NCBI GenBank assembly: GCA_001275005.1
Contig: JWZX01000899.1
Coordinates: 1 to 30,895, forward strand
DNA: 30,895 nt
Direction: 5' to 3'
Source: Chrysochromulina tobinii
Taxonomy: Eukaryota; Haptophyta; Prymnesiales; Chrysochromulinaceae
Shown: in pieces, positions 17,385 through 25,967 of the stretch
How the letters are laid out: each line of letters starts with the position of its first letter
Numbering within the stretch: position 1 is the first letter of the stretch
Translations under genes and position numbers: made by a program
Notes under the pieces: model-generated
Seen by the model: the letters and a program-made list of their open reading frames with translations, nothing else
Told to the model about the DNA's origin: nothing
Databases searched by the model: none

Positions 17385-17516
17385 TGCATGTAGTGGTGGG
17401 TTGTGGAGATGGAGGTTTGTGGAGGTGACAGTCAATCGCTGGGAATTATGGATGGTGGTCCGAAACCACTTTTTGTCAGCGCGTCCTACCGAGCACCGAA
17501 AGTCACTTCGCGAGTG

Positions 17517-17531
17517 TTCGCGCCTTTCGCC
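17517..17531 (+). promoter_or_regulatory. Possible E2F-like site before CTF18
   Basis: TTCGCGCC followed directly by TTTCGCC lies 8-22 bases before the CTF18 start. E2F/DP factors bind TTTSGCGC-like sites in S-phase genes of plants and animals. Such strings occur by chance in GC-rich DNA, so this is weak. Confidence 0.25.
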
Positions 17532-17538
17532 GACATCG

Positions 17539-20304
17539 ATGGACGAGGCCGACTTCATGGAGAGCTTCGACGACGACCTCGCCCTCGAGGCAGAGCTCGA
17601 GGCGGAGCTCCAGGCAGAGTCCGCGGCGGCACTCGCTGTCGACGACGAGGATATCCCCGAGGAGTTTGACGCTACAAGTACGATGCGGCCGGTGGAGGTC
17701 AGACAGCAGCGACAGGCGGTGGTGCCCATGGAGGAGGAGCGGGCACCAATCGCCGAGGCTTCAGCACCTGCGTCAGCAATGGAGCAGGAGGAGCAGGAGC
17801 TAGAGGAGGCCACCGCTCCGCAGCACGACCGCGAGGTGGTGCGTACCTTTTCGGTCTCTCTTGAGAACGGCCGTGAGCTGCCCCTGTGCTTACTCGCACC
17901 GCGGGACCACTCGCACTTTGCGGCGGCTCGCACTGGAAACCTGCTCTCGCAGCCAATCAGCGTGCTCCGTGACACCCTCGACCGACAGGCCTCAGCCGCC
18001 GAGCGGGCTGCCACACAAGCCTCGGAGCGTCTCTTTGCGCTCGGCGATGCGGACTTGAAGGAAGTTGTCCCCGACAGTGCGGGGTGCACCGCGCCGCCGC
18101 CCTCGCAGCTGTGGGTGGACAAGTACGCGCCGCAACGGTTCATGGAGCTGCTCTCGGACGAGCGCGTCAATCGGCAGGTGCTGGCGTGGATCAAGGGCTG
18201 GGACGAGCACGTCTTCCGTGGACAGCCGTCCACCGCGAAGAGCGTGGGTGCCAAGGCGGCGGCCGCCGCTGCGAGCGCGGCGCGGGCGCGCGGCGAATTC
18301 GGCGCGAAGCGCTCCACGCGCCCAGAGAAGCCGCTGCTGCTCCTCTCTGGACCGCCAGGCATGGGGAAGACGACGCTTGCGCATGTGGTCGCCAAGCACG
18401 CGGGCTACCGGCCCGTCGAGATCAATGCGTCCGACGAGCGTTCGGCCAAGGTCCTGAAGCAGCGCATCGCCGAGGCGACGGACATGCAGTCCGTCTTCTC
18501 CGACCACCGGCCGCCGCTCATCATTCTGGATGAGATCGATGGCGCGATGGGCGGCTCCGAAGGCACGAGTGCGATCCACGAGCTGCTCAAGCTCGCCAAC
18601 ATGACGGCGCGCCAGAGCAAGGGGAGCACCGACGACGCCGACGGCGAGGGCGGCGCCAAGGGCGCCAAGGGTAGCAAGGGCTTGCAGCGGCCGGTCATCT
18701 GCATCTGCAACGACGTGTACGCACCGGCGCTGCGCCCGTTGCGCGCGGTGGCCGAGTGCATCGAGTTCCGCGCCGCGAGCAATAGCCAGCTGCTCACGCG
18801 GCTGAAGCACGTGTGTCGCGTCGAGAAGCTGCATGCCGAGCCATCGATGCTGGACGCGCTCGCTCAGCTGGCGCACCAGGACGTGCGCACGTGCCTCAAC
18901 ACGCTGCAGTTTGTGCGCGGGAGAAGCTCGACGCTCAGCGAGGCGGTGCTCGCATCGGTGGGCGCCAAGTCGATGGCCAAGTCGCCGCTCGCCCTCTGGA
19001 AGCAGGTCTTCAGCGCCCCCCCCCCCAAGCGTGTGGGCCCCGATGGCGCCGCCGCGGCGGGTGGCGGCGGCCCCGGTGGCGGCGCGTGGGAGGCGGCGCG
19101 GAGCGCCGGGAGCAGCCGCGCGGCCCAGGCCAAGGCGGCGGCCGCGGCCAAGACGGTCACGTCGGCGGCGACGCTCTTTGCCGACCTCGAGAGAGCGGAC
19201 GTGGCGCGCGTGCTCGAGGGCGTGCATGAGAACTACCTGAACGTCTCGTACACGGACCCGCAGCTGCTTCGAACCGCCGAGGCGGCCGAGGCGCTCTCGG
19301 TGCTCGACCTGCGCACGCAGGCGGCGTACTCAAAGGGCCACTTTGCTCTCGAGGCGTACGCAAGCGCAGCAGTGGTCGAGGTGCACATGGCATGCGCAGT
19401 GCCTCACCTGCGCGAGAAGATCAGCTTCCCCAAGGCAGGGCGTGAGCAGCAGAAGCGGTGCGAGCAGCAGCAGGCCATCGTGCGTGGCTGGCAGGGGGGC
19501 ATGTCCCCCGCCCTGCACGCCGCCTACCCGCGCACCGCGCTGATCGTCGACGTGCTCTCGCCACTCCTCACCATCCTCACGCCGCCCATCAAGCCGGGTG
19601 CCACGCATCTGCTCGCCTCGGACGAGCGGCGCGTACTGAGCTCGCTCGTGGACGTAATGCTTGCCTTCGGGTTGAGCTACCAGCAACGGTCCACTGACGA
19701 GGGCGGTTACGCGTATCGGCTCGAGCCTCCGCTCGCCGAGCTGCTGCCCTCGATCGAGCCGCTGCACGAGCCGGACGCCAAGCCTGCGGCGCCCTCGGCT
19801 AGCGCGGAGGAGGGCACAGGCGCTGTGGTGGGCACAGGCTACGCCCCGGGCGCCAGCACCTCTGCCGCCTCGCGCGACGCCGCCGGCGCGGCGCCGCCGG
19901 TCAACAGCGGCCTCAGGCGCGAGCTCCCTGCGGCCGTGAAGCAGCTTCTGAGTGTGGAGCTCCACCGCGAGACGCTCCGCCGCCACCATGGGCTTGAAAA
20001 GGCAGGGGGCGCCAAGGAGGCAGGGGGCGGACTGGGCGTCGCGTCGCCGGCGCCACTGCCTGCCACGCGCCCGACCCTCTCCCTCAAGCCGCAGCCCCTT
20101 GCCCCCAAGGCCGCCCAGGTCGCCATGGCTCCCAAGGAGAAGCGTGACATGTTTGGGCGCGTCGTCCCGGTGGCAAAGGGGACGAAGCGCGGCGCGGGCG
20201 CTGTGGTGGGCACGCCCGAGGAGGTGTTTCCGATCCGCTTCAAGTACCAGGAAGGCGTCACCGACGCCGTGCGCCGTGTGGTGCGCGTACGCGACTTGCT
20301 TTGA
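17539..20304 (+). CDS. CTF18: CTF18, alternative clamp-loader (RFC-like) large subunit
   Basis: 921 residues from the Met at 17539 (MDEADFMESFDDDLALEAE). An acidic N-terminus is followed by LWVDKYAPQRFMELLSDERV, the hallmark before the AAA+ ATPase. Walker A is GPPGMGKT (about 271), Walker B LDEID (about 330), then RPVICICNDVYAPALRPLR (sensor 1) and DVRTCLNTLQF (sensor 2). The C-terminal KYQEGVTDAVRRVVRVRDLL is the conserved Ctf8/Dcc1-binding tail. CTF18-RFC loads PCNA and supports sister-chromatid cohesion and the replication checkpoint in the nucleus. Length and order match the family. Gly/Ala-rich inserts (about residues 500-540) contain an 11-base C run that stays in frame. The EHD-like gene ends 154 bases upstream. 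Confidence 0.95.
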   Translation: MDEADFMESFDDDLALEAELEAELQAESAAALAVDDEDIPEEFDATSTMRPVEVRQQRQAVVPMEEERAPIAEASAPASAMEQEEQELEEATAPQHDREVVRTFSVSLENGRELPLCLLAPRDHSHFAAARTGNLLSQPISVLRDTLDRQASAAERAATQASERLFALGDADLKEVVPDSAGCTAPPPSQLWVDKYAPQRFMELLSDERVNRQVLAWIKGWDEHVFRGQPSTAKSVGAKAAAAAASAARARGEFGAKRSTRPEKPLLLLSGPPGMGKTTLAHVVAKHAGYRPVEINASDERSAKVLKQRIAEATDMQSVFSDHRPPLIILDEIDGAMGGSEGTSAIHELLKLANMTARQSKGSTDDADGEGGAKGAKGSKGLQRPVICICNDVYAPALRPLRAVAECIEFRAASNSQLLTRLKHVCRVEKLHAEPSMLDALAQLAHQDVRTCLNTLQFVRGRSSTLSEAVLASVGAKSMAKSPLALWKQVFSAPPPKRVGPDGAAAAGGGGPGGGAWEAARSAGSSRAAQAKAAAAAKTVTSAATLFADLERADVARVLEGVHENYLNVSYTDPQLLRTAEAAEALSVLDLRTQAAYSKGHFALEAYASAAVVEVHMACAVPHLREKISFPKAGREQQKRCEQQQAIVRGWQGGMSPALHAAYPRTALIVDVLSPLLTILTPPIKPGATHLLASDERRVLSSLVDVMLAFGLSYQQRSTDEGGYAYRLEPPLAELLPSIEPLHEPDAKPAAPSASAEEGTGAVVGTGYAPGASTSAASRDAAGAAPPVNSGLRRELPAAVKQLLSVELHRETLRRHHGLEKAGGAKEAGGGLGVASPAPLPATRPTLSLKPQPLAPKAAQVAMAPKEKRDMFGRVVPVAKGTKRGAGAVVGTPEEVFPIRFKYQEGVTDAVRRVVRVRDLL

Positions 20305-20845
20305 AAGGGACCGTGGTGGCGGCAGTGGCCGAAGCGGCTCGCGCACCTCGCAGTCTCGTTCTCATGGCACGCGTGATGACGCGATGACGACGTGATGACG
20401 CGATCGCGCGAGGAGAAGCGCCCGCAGCCCGCAAAAGGGCGCTGAGCACGTGATGGGCTCTAGCGAAGGGCGCACGATGTAGGCGTGGGAGCGAGGCGTG
20501 GAGTGTGCATATCGCAGCTGTGGTCGGAGCGTCGGAGGTGACGTGAGATGCGCGGGGGATGGATGGGTGCGCAGCTAGTCGGCTCGACCGGGGGGTTCCC
20601 GTCCACTATCGGTTCCACTGCACCGTTTGAAACTGGGGTTATCAGGGAGCGTGCACGCGTAGACCCTTTATTTTCTGGATCGCATGCACGCAAGAGTTCC
20701 GTCAAGCGGCCGATCCGGTTGGTCTTCGGAGCAACGAAGAAAAAAGGAAAGTAATGCAGGGGCTCTCAGCACTCAGCTCTCGATTGTACTCGGCAAAACC
20801 TCTTCTTCGAGGCATTCGGTGACGACGGAGGACCCTGTGGCCGGC
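20305..20845. other. Intergenic region between CTF18 and the J-domain gene
   Basis: About 540 bases, presumably CTF18 3' UTR and the next 5' flank. A 14-base direct repeat CGTGATGACGCGAT lies at 20372-20385 and 20391-20404. No gene recognised. The frame of the next gene is open from 20684 but those residues are not conserved-looking. Confidence 0.5.
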
Positions 20846-23509
20846 ATGCCGGGCATCGACAAGAATGCCTACGCGCTCCTCACCAACATTCAAGGCTTCG
20901 ACTCCTTCTCGCTAGGCCCTCACAGCTCCATTGATGAGATCCAGCGCGCTTTCCACACGCAATCCCTCATTTGGCACCCGGACAAGAACCCGGGCGACAC
21001 GCAGGCGGTGCGCATCTACAAGAGAATGAAACGCTCGTACGATATTCTGATGGACCCGACATTGCGGAAGGCGCACGACGAGCGCATGACTGCAAACGCA
21101 TGCACTGCGACATCTGCCGGACGTGAGTCGCCACCCAGGAATGGGCGCTCCGGCGGCGCGGTGCGCCAGCCGCCGCCCGAGGATCTAGGTGCGCCCCCGC
21201 CGAGCGCCAAACCCTTTGCGTATGTCGACAGGGAGCCGCACGCTGCAACGCCCGCGTGCAAGGCTGGGCTGCGGCGCGGCGATGCGATCTTGCGGCTCGG
21301 CGAGGCGACGCACCTGCGCGAGGTGCCGGACCAGCTGATCGGCAGCGTGGGCGAGCCGCTCCCAGCGCTCGTAATAGACGTGCACGGCCGCTTCCTCAAG
21401 AAATGGGTGGTGCCCCACGCATGGGACAATCAAGCGCCTGCCTCTCTCCTCGGCTGCCAGATGTCCGACCAGTGCCCACTCGACTTGATCGCCACCCACC
21501 CCGTCGAAGTGAGCCGACACCGCCGCCTGAAGGCAGTCGAACAGGTGCTTGGAGTTCCGTGTCAAGACAACACCGTCAAGAACGGGGCCGCCTCAGCAAG
21601 CGCGCGCAGCAGCGCCAGAGGAGGCTCCAGCCGAGTCGTGGGGCCGGCGTGCGGCCACAGCAACGGCATGAGTAGGAGACAGCCCGGCAGCGGCCCCGGC
21701 GCGCCATCTGGCAACAGTATGCTGCAGCGCAGCGCGCAGGGCGTGCGCAACGAAGCGAGTGCAGCAGTGCGTACGGTGTCCAGGGGCGGCAACTGGATGC
21801 CGCGGATAATTCTGTTCCTCGCCTCGCTCGCAAATGTGGGACTAGGTCTGACGATCATGATCTTCCCGGCGGTCTCGTATGGCGTCTTCAACGTGTGGGA
21901 GCTGCCCTTCCTTCATTGCAACCAGGTCATCGCGTATCGGTACCGGTATGCCTACCCGCCCTTCCCGCCTGGGCTGGCGCCGCACCCGCCCTCGTTGCTC
22001 TCGCCTCCCTCGCCGTTGTCCTCGCTGCCAACGAGGCTGCAGCATGAGGAATTGCGCGCGCGCCAGCTGCTGAAAGGCGACAGCTTCGTGCCCGCCGTCG
22101 GCGAGGCGCTGCCGCCCGCATGGCCGCCGATGCCGTCAGGTTCGTCAGGTTCGCCAGGTTCGCCCGCACGGCCGCCAACACACGGCCAGGACACGGCGAC
22201 GCCGCCTCGGCCGCCGCTGCGCGGCACGGCTCAGCCGTCGGCGCATAAGGGGTTCTTTGCGCCGCCGCCGCCGCCGCCACCGCCGCCGCACCTCTTGGCG
22301 CCGCCTAGCCCCTCGAGCGACAGCGTCTTCGGCCAGGGAATCGTCCAGTCAGAGAGCACGCCGTCGGCCGCGGCCCACACGGACGCGCCGATGGCCGCTT
22401 TCGTGCACGAGTGGACGGCGACCAATCTCGGGGTAGACCTGATCCGCAACGCGATGCTTTACATTCTGATGGGCTCCGCGGTGATGATCGCGATCTCCCT
22501 CGTTGGGCTCGTGCTCGCATGCCTGCCCCCATCGCGGCTGCGCGGTGCGCTGATGGCGCTCTACCTGTGCGCGGGGCTCCCCTCCTGGGTCTTCCTCGTC
22601 TTCGTGGCGGTCGGCGCCGTGGCGCTGCGAGATTCGGCCGCGGCGCTCGTCACCACGTACTGGGACTGCCTCAAGGACCTCTCGCCCACGCATGCCTCGT
22701 CCATCCCACACAGGTTCACCGAGATGGAGGCGGCCGCGGGCTGCTGCATCGCCGCGGCCGTGCTCCTGCTCGTCGGACTGCTCGCTGCGTGCCGCGTCGT
22801 TGGCTGGCGCCACCTCGCGCGCCACACCGTCGGCATCGTCTCGCTCTTCAGAGGGCTCGTCGGCGTCTCATTCCTCGGGCTGGGCATCGTGCTCAAGCTC
22901 ACCTCCCAGGTGGAGGACGTCCTCTTCGACTGGCTGGTGATAGGGCTCGGCGGCGCGACGCTCTGCATCTCTTTGCTCGGCGTCTGTGGCTCGCGGAACG
23001 AGTCGAAGCGCCTGCTGCGCGTCTACACGCTCCTGCTCTTCGCGCTTCTCAGCGCCATCTTCGGAGTCGCCGTCTACCTGCTCGTCGATGTCACCGACGC
23101 GCTCTCATCGTGGTTCGATGCGAGCTGGGCTGCGATGGCCACGCACGTGTGCGCCTCGGCGCTCTCGCCGTCGTGCGCCGCGGCCGCCGCTCTCGACCCG
23201 AACGAGTGGATGAATGCGAGCTCGTGGACGTCCTCGCCCGTCATCACGCGTCAGGAGGTGCATGCGCTCGCCGCATCGCACCTGCTCTCGATCACGACGC
23301 TCGTGGTGCTCCTCTTCCTCGTGCTCCTCTTCGACCTGGTCATGGCGTGCGTACTCCAGTACCTCGTTGGCACGTACGGGCGCGAGGAGCCCTCTGCCGA
23401 CGAGCGCGAGATGCTGGCGCCCGCCGGAGACGACGAGGAGGTGCGCGGCTACGGCGCCAACTACGACCATGGCGAGGACGAGGACGAGGACGAGGACTAC
23501 CGCATGTAG
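20846..23509 (+). CDS. J-domain + PDZ-like + eight-transmembrane protein
   Basis: 887 residues from the Met at 20846 (MPGIDKNAYALL). Residues 7-80 form a DnaJ J-domain with WHPDKNPGD (HPD at 44-46), so it should recruit and stimulate an Hsp70. Residues about 123-192 look like a PDZ domain (AYVDREPHAATPACKAGLRR then GDAILRLG), nearest in style to the PDZ of proteasome chaperone Nas2. A Ser/Gly-rich linker leads to TM1 (about 318-345), then a 190-residue Pro-rich loop. TM2 (535), TM3 (570), TM4 (632), TM5 (664), TM6 (694), TM7 (725) and TM8 (813) follow. Two four-helix blocks with a Cys-containing loop before the last helix recall tetraspanins. The tail is acidic (DEDEDEDY). No known family has this layout; the function is unknown. 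Confidence 0.8.
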   Translation: MPGIDKNAYALLTNIQGFDSFSLGPHSSIDEIQRAFHTQSLIWHPDKNPGDTQAVRIYKRMKRSYDILMDPTLRKAHDERMTANACTATSAGRESPPRNGRSGGAVRQPPPEDLGAPPPSAKPFAYVDREPHAATPACKAGLRRGDAILRLGEATHLREVPDQLIGSVGEPLPALVIDVHGRFLKKWVVPHAWDNQAPASLLGCQMSDQCPLDLIATHPVEVSRHRRLKAVEQVLGVPCQDNTVKNGAASASARSSARGGSSRVVGPACGHSNGMSRRQPGSGPGAPSGNSMLQRSAQGVRNEASAAVRTVSRGGNWMPRIILFLASLANVGLGLTIMIFPAVSYGVFNVWELPFLHCNQVIAYRYRYAYPPFPPGLAPHPPSLLSPPSPLSSLPTRLQHEELRARQLLKGDSFVPAVGEALPPAWPPMPSGSSGSPGSPARPPTHGQDTATPPRPPLRGTAQPSAHKGFFAPPPPPPPPPHLLAPPSPSSDSVFGQGIVQSESTPSAAAHTDAPMAAFVHEWTATNLGVDLIRNAMLYILMGSAVMIAISLVGLVLACLPPSRLRGALMALYLCAGLPSWVFLVFVAVGAVALRDSAAALVTTYWDCLKDLSPTHASSIPHRFTEMEAAAGCCIAAAVLLLVGLLAACRVVGWRHLARHTVGIVSLFRGLVGVSFLGLGIVLKLTSQVEDVLFDWLVIGLGGATLCISLLGVCGSRNESKRLLRVYTLLLFALLSAIFGVAVYLLVDVTDALSSWFDASWAAMATHVCASALSPSCAAAAALDPNEWMNASSWTSSPVITRQEVHALAASHLLSITTLVVLLFLVLLFDLVMACVLQYLVGTYGREEPSADEREMLAPAGDDEEVRGYGANYDHGEDEDEDEDYRM

Positions 23510-23882
23510 AGAGAGGGCGCGGGCGTCCCCGTCCGCAGCTCAGATATGTCAGATTAATGTCAGATACAGCGCATACAGAATGTGTGCTCTGCACAGCACA
23601 GCTCACCTTACGGTGCAAGCTCCTCTGCGAAACAAACGTGAGCACTTTACACCCGACGGTCGCACGTCCCGATACAACGAGACACGGGTTACGTACGTTT
23701 AAAAACGAGGCTTCGCTCTCCACCCTGAGTCTCGCGTGAGTCCGCTCCACAACTCGCACGGTCCTCACGCCGGTCCTCACGTGCGCCAAATGGTCAAGCG
23801 TGGCGTGTGATACGCTGCGACGGCGCCGTGGCCACGCACGGTGCCCACCGCACGCGCTCCGGCCATCAAAGACCAAACGACT
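23510..23882. other. Spacer between convergent genes
   Basis: About 370 bases between the stops of the J-domain gene and the FAD-enzyme gene; probably two 3' UTRs. Nothing else is seen. Confidence 0.5.
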
Positions 23883-25316
23883 TCAGAAGAGGTAACACCG
23901 CGAGTGGAGCGCTGTCGCGCCGACCGCGGCAGCAAGCACCAGCATCCCCCACGTGCGCTGGCGGCGGGTGGCGCCGGACAGCGCCGCGCGCTCGAGTGCC
24001 AGTTCGTCCACCTCGATGTCAGACGTATCGACGCCGAGCCGACGGCTCACCTCCATAGCGGACTTGACGCCGTTCTCGAGCAGGGGCATGCTGTAGCGCG
24101 CGTACGCGCCCACGAACCAGATGTGCCCGACACCCTGCGACGTGGCGAGCTGCGCCATCCCCGCTTCGCTCGCGGGTGTCACCACCGGTCGCTCGAAGCT
24201 GTAGTCGGCGAGCACACTCCCTTTAGAAGGCTCCACATCCGGGTTCCACGTCTGGAAGATGGGGCCTTTGAGCTCGCGCCGGAGATCGCCGTCGATGCGA
24301 TTCATCCAGACGGTGACCGAAGCTGCGTCCGCGCCCGGTGCGGCGACGATGTTGAGCGGCGACCAGTCGCGCTCGTTGGGCGGCATGAGGCTCGCGTCCG
24401 TGTGCAGCACGACGCGCTTGGACTCATACTTGAAGGACGCGAGCGCCTCGATCTGGCTGAGCTCGCGCGTCTTGAGCACGCGCAGGCTCGCGTTGGCCTG
24501 CATCGCGAGCACGACCTCGTCGAACTCTTCCGAGAGCTCGCGCCCGTCGGCGCCGCGCCACGTCACCAGCGCGCGCTCGCGCCCGCCGGCGAACGGCTGC
24601 GCCGCGTCCACTCGCGTGATCGTCGCTGAGGTGATCACCCGCTCCACTGGCTGCGTGATGCGATCGACCACGTCTCGCGTGCCCTCATAAGCGCGGCACT
24701 GCGCGCCCGAGAGGCCGTACTTGTTGGCAAAGTAGTCCACCACGATCGACGCGGGGTACGCCTCCACCGACGCGTAGGAACACGTGCAGACCACAGAAAG
24801 CATCGGGTACAGCAGGCACGTGGCAAACTCCTTGCTGTAGCCGTGCCGCTCGAGGAAGGTACCCAATCGAAGCTCGCCCGCCTCGGCTGCGAGCTTGGCA
24901 GGTGCGCGGTTGACGAAATGCGCAAACTGGAAGGCGAGCCGCACGCACTTGAAGAGCTCCCGCACATTCAGGCAGAGCGGCAATGGCAGCGCCATGTCCG
25001 CCACGAAGAAGTTGATGTAACGGAAGTAAGAGGCGGCGGCGGCGGCGGGACGGCACGAGAAGGAGTAATCGGCGTGCCGGTACTTGACGCCGAGGTGCTT
25101 GTAGATGCTGCATAGATTCGGATAGTACGACTCTGAGAAGACACGGAGCGGAATATCCATCCGGGCGCCGTGGGCATCAAGCGAGTGCGCGTCCATCCCG
25201 ACCGCGGCCTCTCGCTCGAAGATGGTCACCGTATGCTCCCGGCTCAGAAGGTACGCCGTCGACAAACCCGCCACGCCGGAGCCGACGACTGCAACCTTCT
25301 TGCCCTTCATCGGCAT
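23883..25316 (-). CDS. FAD-dependent amine-oxidase-like protein, tail-anchored
   Basis: 477 residues starting MPMKGKKVAVVGSGVAGLS. The Rossmann dinucleotide motif GSGVAG (12-17) is followed by TVTIFEREAAVG, with the acidic residue that binds the FAD ribose. It resembles the flavin-containing amine-oxidase-like family of COG2907, whose members often lie near cyclopropane fatty-acid synthases in bacteria: typical stretches are DIPLRVFSESYYPN, SKRVVLHTDASLMPP, VTVWMNRI and FVGAYARYSMPLLENGVKSA. The substrate is unknown; a role in lipid or fatty-acid modification is an inference. A hydrophobic C-terminal segment (WGMLVLAAAVGATAL) with a basic residue before it would anchor it to a membrane. No intron. 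Single-exon, high-GC like its neighbours. Confidence 0.88.
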   Translation of the reverse strand: MPMKGKKVAVVGSGVAGLSTAYLLSREHTVTIFEREAAVGMDAHSLDAHGARMDIPLRVFSESYYPNLCSIYKHLGVKYRHADYSFSCRPAAAAASYFRYINFFVADMALPLPLCLNVRELFKCVRLAFQFAHFVNRAPAKLAAEAGELRLGTFLERHGYSKEFATCLLYPMLSVVCTCSYASVEAYPASIVVDYFANKYGLSGAQCRAYEGTRDVVDRITQPVERVITSATITRVDAAQPFAGGRERALVTWRGADGRELSEEFDEVVLAMQANASLRVLKTRELSQIEALASFKYESKRVVLHTDASLMPPNERDWSPLNIVAAPGADAASVTVWMNRIDGDLRRELKGPIFQTWNPDVEPSKGSVLADYSFERPVVTPASEAGMAQLATSQGVGHIWFVGAYARYSMPLLENGVKSAMEVSRRLGVDTSDIEVDELALERAALSGATRRQRTWGMLVLAAAVGATALHSRCYLF

Positions 25317-25967
25317 CGCGGAGTAGTGCTTGATGAAGAATGCTTGCGTCCTTGGAAACTCCTGTGAATTTCCTACTCTTCAGCGCGCTTCTTCACAGCC
25401 AATGTTTATATGTCGAAACCAAGAACACCGGACCGGCGTACAAACGGATGCGGTGGACGCTAGCTCATAAGGAAGTCCCGTGGCCTCCGGGTTGGGTCCC
25501 CCTTCCTTTGTCTTCTTAAAACCGCCAACGACCACAGGTAAGCGCGGATGTGCGCGGTGTTCACGACTTCACGTCATTATGACATTATCTCTCGGGGGTC
25601 GGGATCTCACACAGTGGCGACGCAGAGACCAGAGTGGCGGCTGGCGGTCGAACCAGCACGATCTTGCATCGTCAGCCTACAGGTTACAGGACTTGGGCCT
25701 ACCTGCGCTACCTGATACTTACAGGCGCGGCCCGGCCGCCCCCGGCCCCGCCGCGCCGTAGGAAGACGTATTTGTGCGCAGTCGACAAGAGGACCAATAA
25801 ATATACTTTTATAGTACAGGATAGAGCCGCCGCTTCGCTTGGAGGCCGGCTGATGTTGTTCAATTGAAGAATTGTGTACATGTGCTGCCTAGGAATAATT
25901 CCTAGTCGGAAGTCGCTAGTCCGAAGTCCCGATCCGTCGAAATGCAGACCCGAGAGGACCGGTGGAT
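25317..25967. other. Intergenic region upstream of the FAD-enzyme gene
   Basis: About 650 bases with AT-rich parts (25390-25420 and 25790-25890) that contrast with the genes. It should contain the promoter of the FAD enzyme (right of 25316) and the 3' UTR of the phospholipase. A near-identical pair CTAGTCGGAAGT / CTAGTCCGAAGT lies around 25901-25930. No RNA gene recognised. Confidence 0.5.

Noticed and set aside
16974-18395. Minus-strand open frame of about 470 residues across the EHD/CTF18 junction
   Set aside because: Ser/Arg/Ala-rich composition without motifs; both plus-strand genes here are well supported.
17992-19227. Long open frame on the minus strand inside CTF18 (about 411 residues)
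   Set aside because: It is rich in Arg, Leu, His and Gly with no domain, and lies opposite a clear CTF18 coding region; high GC leaves antisense frames open.
25640-25700. Possible tRNA on the minus strand (GGTTCGACC resembles a B box)
   Set aside because: No matching A box at proper distance and no acceptor stem could be paired.
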